Below, piece after piece: positions 62,613 through 64,000 of a DNA stretch of 64,000 nucleotides. The stretch is taken from the NCBI RefSeq assembly GCF_044788715.1, contig NZ_CP173170.1:1116001-1180000 (forward strand), in the 5' to 3' direction. This DNA comes from Methylotuvimicrobium sp018830325 (lineage in GTDB: Bacteria; Pseudomonadota; Gammaproteobacteria; Methylococcales; Methylomonadaceae). The position numbers and the translations under genes are program-made. How positions within the stretch are numbered: position 1 is the first letter of the stretch; every line of letters starts with the position of its first letter. Below the pieces are notes generated by a model. That model was not told where the DNA came from. It ran no database searches and saw only the letters and a list, made by a program, of their open reading frames with translations.

Positions 62613-63623
62613 TTATTTTGCGTTGCACAAGGCAACAGTGGTATCCAGCATACGATTCGAGAAGCCCCATTCGTTGTCGTACCAAGCCAAAACTTTAACG
62701 AAGTTGCCTTCGGTGACTTTGGTTAATGACGATTCGTAGATGGATGATGCAGGATTGTGATTGAAGTCGATAGAAACCAGTGGCTTGTCGTTATAAGCCA
62801 AGATGCCGTTCGATTTTTCCGAAGCGGATTTCAGGATGCTGTTGATTTCATCCACGCTGGTGTCTTTTCCGGCCGTAAAGCATAAGTCGACGACCGAAAC
62901 GTTAATGGTCGGTACGCGCATGGCGAAACCGTCCAGTTTTCCGGCCAATTCAGGCAGAACCAAGCCGACAGCTGCGGCAGCACCTGTTTTGGTTGGTATC
63001 ATCGATTGTGTTGCGGAACGAGCGCGGCGTAAATCGCTGTGATAAACATCGGTTAATACTTGGTCGTTGGTGTAGGCATGAATTGTGGTCATCAAGCCGT
63101 GTTTGATGCCGATGCTATCGTTCAAGGCTTTTGCTAATGGCGCCAGACAGTTGGTGGTGCACGAAGCATTGGAAATGATCGTGTCGGAAGCCTTTAACGT
63201 ATCGTGGTTGACGCCGTAAACGATTGTGGCGTCGACGTCGTTACCGCCGGGGGCCGAAATGATGACTTTTTTCGCACCTGCGGTGATATGAGCGGAAGCT
63301 TTGGCTTTGCTGGTAAAAAAACCGGTGCATTCATGGACGACGTCGATCCCGAGTTCGGCCCAAGGCAGTTTGGATGGATCGCGTTCGGAAAGTACACGAA
63401 TTCTGTCGCCATTGACGATCATGTAATCGCCGTCGACACCGACTTCACCGGGGAATTTTCCGTGCGCGGTATCGTATTGAGTGAGGTGAGCATTGGTAGC
63501 GGAATCGCCCAAGTCGTTAATTGCGACAACTTGGATTTCACCGTTGCGGCCAGATTCATACAATGCACGAACGATATTTCGTCCAATACGACCATAGCCG
63601 TTGATTGCGACTTTAATTGCCAT
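62613..63623 (-). CDS. gap: Glyceraldehyde-3-phosphate dehydrogenase
   Basis: 336 residues. NAD-binding NGYGRIGRNIVRALYES near residue 8 with VAINDLGD at the end of the second strand, catalytic SNASCTTNCLAP near residue 150, HAYTNDQ with the base histidine, and WYDNEWGFSNRM near the end. Converts glyceraldehyde 3-phosphate to 1,3-bisphosphoglycerate. GGAGAA lies just before the start. Operon partner of pyk. Confidence 0.97.
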   Translation of the reverse strand: MAIKVAINGYGRIGRNIVRALYESGRNGEIQVVAINDLGDSATNAHLTQYDTAHGKFPGEVGVDGDYMIVNGDRIRVLSERDPSKLPWAELGIDVVHECTGFFTSKAKASAHITAGAKKVIISAPGGNDVDATIVYGVNHDTLKASDTIISNASCTTNCLAPLAKALNDSIGIKHGLMTTIHAYTNDQVLTDVYHSDLRRARSATQSMIPTKTGAAAAVGLVLPELAGKLDGFAMRVPTINVSVVDLCFTAGKDTSVDEINSILKSASEKSNGILAYNDKPLVSIDFNHNPASSIYESSLTKVTEGNFVKVLAWYDNEWGFSNRMLDTTVALCNAK

Positions 63624-63896
63624 ATAAGTTCTCCGGTAATGTGAGGTTGATTTTTTCGGTGGGCGCCAATCGGTTTCCGATCAGCGTACGGCGTGAAAGT
63701 ATAGCAAAATTAGCTATATTCCGTCCATGTATAAAGGGCTTTGTTTCCTTAGGATAACACAAATCCCCCTTGTTGCTAATGTCGAAAGTTTCGGTAGGTT
63801 TTATGAATCTTCGTTAAACTCACGTCGCATTCAAAGCTAATTTTTTGATTGCGGGTAATCATCGACTTTTTCGGAAATTACGGAGATGCATAGCAT

Positions 63897-64000
63897 ATGA
63901 AGCGTAGAGAATTTATAAAAAAAGCGAGCGTAAGTACGGTCGCGGCAAGTACTGTAACATTGACGGGTACTAAAATTAGTAAGGCCGACACGGTTTTTAA
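63897..64000 (+). CDS. Tat-exported protein, N-terminal fragment
   Basis: Runs off the right edge after 34 codons. It opens with KRREFIKKASVSTVAAST, a twin-arginine signal (RREF), then a hydrophobic stretch and KADTVFK. Such starts are usual for Tat-dependent TRAP-transporter substrate-binding proteins and for cofactor-bearing oxidoreductases; which applies cannot be told. GGAG lies 11 bases before the ATG. Divergent from gap across about 270 bp. Confidence 0.75.
   Translation, partial: MKRREFIKKASVSTVAASTVTLTGTKISKADTVF

Overview
The window reads as a piece of chromosome from a gammaproteobacterium, most likely a type I methanotroph of the Methylomicrobium/Methylotuvimicrobium kind. No methane-oxidation gene is present, so this rests on indirect signs: a full hopanoid locus including the aminohopanoid aminotransferase (hpnO), a squalene synthase next to squalene-hopene cyclase, PEP-CTERM/exosortase-associated proteins, ordinary gammaproteobacterial housekeeping proteins (aat-bpt, prfC, tusDC, xseB-ispA-dxs, parE), and very many short interspersed repeats. 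No rRNA, tRNA or CRISPR array was seen.

Layout. 0-8 kb: tail of an Fe-S/FAD oxidoreductase, the N-degron transferases bpt and aat, trxB, a DUF2959 lipoprotein, prfC and tusD-tusC (no tusB). 7-10 kb: an AMIN-domain outer-membrane barrel and a LolA-like periplasmic protein. 11-12.6 kb: two toxin-antitoxin modules in which both antitoxins are intact and both toxins are broken, then a 282-bp IS10-like miniature element. 13-23.3 kb: a TPR protein, a PEP-CTERM protein, a plus-strand cluster of alpha/beta hydrolase, E1/ThiF-like enzyme, MMPL exporter and hotdog-like protein, then two divergent exosortase-associated acyltransferases. 23.5-26 kb: a frameshifted Uma2 gene, an Rpn-type nuclease and a second miniature element. 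26-37.5 kb: hopanoid synthesis and transport, with sqs-shc-hpnG-hpnN-hpnO on the minus strand and hpnH, hpnM and mlaA on the plus strand. 37.6-43.7 kb: apt, dxs-ispA-xseB and parE. 43.9-57.1 kb: a single tightly packed type I restriction-modification operon (hsdM, a DUF1016 nuclease, hsdS, hsdR, a YgjP-like metalloprotease) with an embedded DUF262 / AAA ATPase / unknown-protein trio and an AlbA_2-RecG-like gene. 57.3-60.8 kb: a tandemly duplicated SRPBCC-LOV gene pair followed by a sterol-desaturase-like membrane hydroxylase. 61-64 kb: gap-pyk and the start of a Tat-exported protein.

How the genes work together. dxs and ispA supply farnesyl diphosphate; squalene synthase and Shc make the hopane skeleton; HpnH, HpnG and HpnO build the side chain; HpnN, HpnM and MlaA probably move the lipid between membranes. 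The restriction operon is a defence island. The duplicated LOV/SRPBCC cassette plus membrane hydroxylase is the best candidate for an undescribed system: by inference, blue-light sensing linked to binding and oxidation of a lipid. The hydrolase/ThiF/MMPL/hotdog/acyltransferase region is the second candidate, and the DUF262-AAA-unknown trio the third.

At least four families of interspersed repeats (called A-D here) and three or four TIR-bearing miniature elements fill the intergenic space, sometimes nested in one another. They appear to have separated genes that probably once sat closer together.
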